Shown piece by piece: positions 60,260 through 64,000 of a stretch of 64,000 nt of DNA. This stretch comes from Sycobia sp. Sy_11 (taxonomy: Eukaryota; Arthropoda; Insecta; Hymenoptera; Epichrysomallidae). The position numbers were made by a program, and so were the translations under genes. The notes beneath the pieces are model-generated. The model searched no databases, was not told the DNA's origin, and saw only the letters and a list, made by a program, of their open reading frames with translations. Location: NCBI GenBank assembly GCA_018907035.1, contig JACCIC010000121.1, positions 1,081,501 through 1,145,500 on the forward strand. The letters are read 5' to 3'. Positions within the stretch are counted from its first letter, which is position 1, and each line of letters opens with the position of its first letter.

Positions 60260-63204
60260 CCACCATCATCATCATCATAATCAAATCCGCAGAAAGAAAA
60301 TGGTGCAATAAATACAAACATAAACAATAAAAAGATCGAAATTAGTCGTTATTACGAAAATAAAAATTGGCAGGCATTTTTGACCATGCAAGCAAGATAT
60401 ATATGCGTCAAAAGAGGCAGTGGAGAGGAAGGCAAGACTTCCCGGTTACCGAACGAGGATAATTGCTTTAAGAAGGATCCATAGGATTTGGTTAGTATGG
60501 AATTGGCAAATAAGTGACGACCCTTTATCCGATTTGTAAATTTTGTTTTTGCTTTTCTGCGTTAACGACACTCAAAAACCGATGGACGTTATGTTTTGCT
60601 CTATCATTTTTTTATATATTTATATACTCATACACATATGTATTCTGCTATTTGGCTTTGACAGTCGTATGCTGCCCCAATCACAGAAGAAAAAATGTCA
60701 CATCACGGACAAATACTTTTTTTTCTCTTACGGTCTTATTTTATATACGAGAAAGCTCTCTTCAAAAAATTATTATCTGTCAGTCATTATGATTCGGGAA
60801 AAAATGAGAAAAATAGGTGGATAAGAAAGAGAACAAAGTAAGAATAAAAAAGTGAAAAAACTCTGGAGAAATAATTAAAACGGCCAAAGAGATAGAAACG
60901 ATCAAACAAAAAATTTAAAACAGACAAAAAAACGAATATATACAGAAGAAGGGGAATAAGGGAAAATGAAAACGAATGAGGCAGAGAGTGTATGTGTGGC
61001 CGGCTTTCTATTAAAAGGGTGGAGGACAATAAGAAGAAAATTGGAGACACGGTTAAGGGCTTGAAAACAATCGACATTATGTTAAAGAAAGAAGTTGAAA
61101 GGTGAGTGAGTGGAAATGAAAGAGGAAATTAAAGAGGTTGAGAGAAATAGGTTGGAATGGGAGCGAGAGCGAGATCCGTTCCTGTAAAGTATTCAAAAAA
61201 CACATTCATATAAAATATGCAAGCATGTTCAAAAAATTGTTATATATGATGAACCACAAAATGCGTCGAGGTCGGTGTACACCGTAGTGGGGCTCAAAAA
61301 ATGTCGTTCCCACCTGCTCCTGGAAGTTCAAAAAAACATCACTTCCCTTTTGAAAAAATAATTTCATTAGTTTTGCTTACGAGAGAAAACATTACAGTTG
61401 AAAAGCACACAGTTTCGGAAGCTCCTCCTAACCTTTAGCGCAAAAAGGCCGGAGGCGCAAAAAATTGTATCACAGTTATAAAAATTTATATACATATATA
61501 TATTAGTTGTAAATATTGCATCTTAAAACTTCTTCTTCGTCCTAAATCAACCATCTATCCGTTCCCGCCGGCTGAAGAGCGATTTAATATTATTGAATAA
61601 TATTCTGTTTATCATTACAAAAAAACTGAGCATATATAATCTCCTGCATCACTTATAATGATTCGCGAAAAATCTCTGCAAAGATCATCACGTACAAAAA
61701 TATTTGCAAAGCTTTCTCTTCCGTTTATGATCTCTGTGCACTGCTACTGTTAATGTTTTCAAAATCATTGACAAATCGTCTGTGACGATAAAAAAATCGA
61801 CTGACAACGTGCGATAGATTTTTAATCGAGATAAAAAGAAAAAAAGAGACGGGCAGATCCGCTGCATCAAAATGACCCGAATGGTCGGTCGATTCAGGTA
61901 CGTGAAGCATTTGAGGAAATCAGGCATAGCTAATAAGTATTTACCATAGTGAACACATTGTGCATGTCAATGGGAATAAAACTCTATACAAGTGCCGTAA
62001 AAAAGAAACTTATTCTCGTTGCATATTAGTGATATAAGGAAATAATTATTTATCGATCAAATATATATATTAGTATACGAGTCTTTCAGTTATATATAGG
62101 CAAAAAATAAATAAATTAGTGTTATATATATAAACTCAAATCAATGCAGAATTTCTGAGAACATGTTACCGGTAGAATTGTCACATACAAATTAGTTAGT
62201 ATGTTAGGATTTTTATTGTTGAAAGAGGAACGACGCTTAACTTTTTCGTCATACAATTACTCAATAAGCACAATATTAAAAATGCCACACTCTATACCTC
62301 GTCATTAATGATTAGATACCTTAAATGCAAAGTTATTCATACGTAAAGTTTATTAAGTAGAACATAGTAAGAGAGAAGGGTTTAAAATTGTAAAATTTAC
62401 GTACGAGATTTGCATAGAGCGTTCTGAAATTATTCTGAAAAATTAATTAGTTAAAAATTAATTACAAAGTTTATATAACGATCTTAATAATGAAAGAACA
62501 TTTACAAAGCATTATATTGTTTATGAGAACAAGATTTTTAAAGACTATTTGTTCAAATTTTTAATGAAAAAATTGATTAAAAAAAGTAAAATACAAAGTT
62601 ATGAACACCCATAATCACATGGATTAAGTTAAGATTGAAGTTAAAATTAAAAGATACGTTTTGACAAAATTTCTGATTTGTTCAGATTTGTCTTTACTAA
62701 AAAACCTAGTTAATTTATTTCATTCACATATAAAATTCAAATATTAAAATTATTGTTCTCAATAGATAGTTTCAACAATCAATACTCGTTATGGAAATAT
62801 TTTTATTATAAAATGTTTTTACTGAACTAAATTCAGATAATTAAGTATCATATTTATTAATAATACTTAAAAAAAGGTCAAAGTTTTCAAGCTCATAGGG
62901 AATATGAACATTAAAATGTAATTTACTATTAAAGATAAATATTAGCCATATCGATTCAAATTGTTGTCAGAGTGCGAACGTAAAAGTTATATCATAGATT
63001 ATACAATCGTAATGTTTTTAATTACATTACAGTCTCTATGTATACATAAAACTTTTACTCGTTGCACAATTAAATGCGATATTGTAAATATAAGTAAAAT
63101 TCGATCGTTCGTCTTTCAAAGATCACGGGATATGCGATATTTCCAAGACATATATTATAATGTTACGGTAATCATAAATGCCGCCAGTCATGAAGAATAC
63201 TTAC
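58775..63204 (-). other. CadN intron between exon A and V1
   Basis: 4430-nt intron with donor GTAAGT. It is AT-rich, without any long (TA)n tract, unlike the introns further downstream. It contains a (CAT/ATC)n trinucleotide tract at 60215-60279 and a long block at about 60785-61165 that is purine-rich on the plus strand, hence pyrimidine-rich in the transcript. No other coding exon was recognised. Confidence 0.75.
60215..60279. repeat. (CAT)n trinucleotide repeat
   Basis: About 21 units of CAT with three CAC interruptions, in the A-V1 intron. Confidence 0.95.
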
Positions 63205-63396
63205 GTCGAGCGGTTTCTTAAGGACGATCCAACCGGATTCCGGTTGGATCTCGAAATATTCCAGACCCTTGTCATCATTCGGCGAGCTCAGGGAGTATAC
63301 GATCGCCCCATTGTTGTCGGCGTCCTCGTCCGAGGCAGAGACACGCAAAATGTTCGTGCCAATACTGGCGTCCTGTTTCACGTTCTCCACGTATTT
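63205..63396 (-). CDS. CadN: Neural cadherin, exon A (cadherin repeat, calcium-binding half)
   Basis: This internal exon encodes 64 residues, beginning KYVENVKQDASIGTN and ending GWIVLKKPLD. It covers the start of one extracellular cadherin (EC) repeat up to the strand that ends in the LD of the LDRE-type motif. The calcium-binding DxD is seen as SASDEDADNNG. The acceptor is TTTTCATTTTGCAG and the donor is GTAAGT, the best donor in the gene here. Length is 192 nt, phase 0 at both ends. The sequence matches the Drosophila CadN ectodomain as I remember it, almost residue for residue at KYVENVKQDASIGTNILRVS. N-cadherin is a classical cadherin of neurons that mediates homophilic adhesion, axon targeting and synaptic-layer choice. 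The next exon must supply the RD/RE that completes the repeat, and both V1 and V2 begin with Arg. Confidence 0.95.
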
Positions 63397-64000
63397 CTGC
63401 AAAATGAAAAATGTGTTGTCGGTAAAATATAGAATATATTATGGATACTTTTAAGTACGTATTCATCGAATGTGTTAGAACTTTAAGAACACCATCTATT
63501 CTTTTACTAACGCCTACAATGGAGGATGTTTATACATTTTAACATCAATATTTCATTAGTGATTGATGCACTTGCGTAAATTAAGAGTGATGATGCGATT
63601 TCATTTGCTTTAATTATCGAATTAAAAGCTGATAATACTGTTTTTGGCTTCATTATGACAAGAAGCATTTTATAAAAACGTTTAAAAATTTTATATTAAA
63701 CAAAAAATGTTAAAAAATACCGAAATTCCAGAATGTTTATAAATTTATATAATGATGTAGAAAGCTTTATTTAAAATTTGATTACACGTTCTATCAATAT
63801 CTAAAAAGTCTTTTCCTTTGCATAAATTTACAGCTAATACGTAAAATTATTTAAACTCAACACCTTTTGAATATTTTAATAAAAATATTATGCAGAATTG
63901 GAAACATCTATAATTCAGCTGGAAAATACACTGTAAATGACTAATCTCATAAATGTTTTATAAATATAGTTTTATCTGAAAGGGATAACCGGCATAATTA
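63397..64000 (-). other. CadN intron upstream of exon A (partial)
   Basis: AT-rich intronic sequence beginning just upstream of the acceptor TTTTGCAG of exon A. I see no exon, repeat or RNA gene in it. The preceding coding exon, expected to end near a DVNDNPP linker, is outside the window. Confidence 0.7.

Larger units (their letters stand above)
42352..63396 (-). other. CadN: Partial CadN gene: six recognised exons
   Basis: Span of the recognised coding part of the neural-cadherin gene. Splice phases are consistent across it: A(0-0), V1 or V2(0-2), C(2-0), D(0-0), E(0-1). The spliced product (one alternative only) is about 315 residues of mid-ectodomain. Introns are 4430 nt (A to V1), 2868 nt (V1 to V2), 7475 nt (V2 to C), 1527 nt (C to D) and 3608 nt (D to E). 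The 5' exons with signal peptide and N-terminal EC repeats lie right of 64000. The 3' exons with later EC repeats, EGF/LamG domains, transmembrane helix and cytoplasmic tail are not in the window. CadN2-type paralogues exist in flies, but the length and conservation of these exons fit CadN itself. Confidence 0.9.

Noticed and set aside
1..64000. CRISPR array, rRNA, intact transposase or reverse-transcriptase gene
   Set aside because: Looked for regularly spaced repeats, rRNA-like blocks and transposon protein motifs in all frames; none was found. The repeats present are simple microsatellites.

Overview
The window is eukaryotic nuclear DNA from an insect, most likely a hymenopteran (ant, bee or wasp). 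The base sequence is AT-rich and split into small AT-rich introns or spacers and compact GC/CpG-rich islands. It carries a very high load of (TA)n, (CT)n/(GA)n and (CA)n microsatellites. The only protein-coding sequence I can identify with confidence is part of one gene: six exons, all on the minus strand between 63396 and 42352, encoding the middle of the ectodomain of neural cadherin (CadN, N-cadherin). Species placement is an inference from protein similarity and genome texture, not from a search.

Reading the gene in its own direction (right to left), the layout is: exon A (63396-63205), two alternative exons V1 (58774-58584) and V2 (55715-55525), exon C (48049-47860), exon D (46332-46150) and exon E (42541-42352). 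V1 and V2 are both exactly 191 nt, have identical phases (0 in, 2 out), and encode 63-residue homologues that are 33/63 identical by my hand alignment. Either joins exon A to exon C in frame; using both, or neither, breaks the frame. This is the signature of mutually exclusive exons and matches what I recall of the fly CadN alternative exon-7 pair. Excluding the alternative not used, the exons encode about 315 residues. They cover parts of about four consecutive cadherin (EC) repeats. Gene ends, signal peptide, EGF/LamG region, transmembrane segment and catenin-binding tail are all outside the window or not recognisable here.

The introns around V1 and V2 are the most interesting part. Both alternative exons have weak donors (GTTTGT and GTCTGT) and poor polypyrimidine tracts. 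Each is followed within about 0.1-0.3 kb by a long (TA)n tract, and complementary A-rich and U-rich stretches lie just downstream of the two donors. A full 13/13 match to the CTCF core consensus lies between them at 56306-56318.

From 42351 down to position 1 I find no further cadherin exon, so the intron after exon E is apparently longer than 42 kb. It contains a dozen GC-rich islands, many abutting long CT/GA repeats, which are candidates for intronic enhancers or promoters. The island at 4960-5650 holds, on the gene's strand, a TATA box, a GC-rich leader, an ATG with a hydrophobic 17-residue N-terminus and a donor in phase 1. That is the same phase in which exon E ends, so it could be an internal promoter and alternative first exon for a short CadN isoform, or the first exon of an unrelated nested gene. 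No rRNA, CRISPR array, intact transposon or confident tRNA was seen; one tRNA-like SINE candidate is at about 25105-25215.
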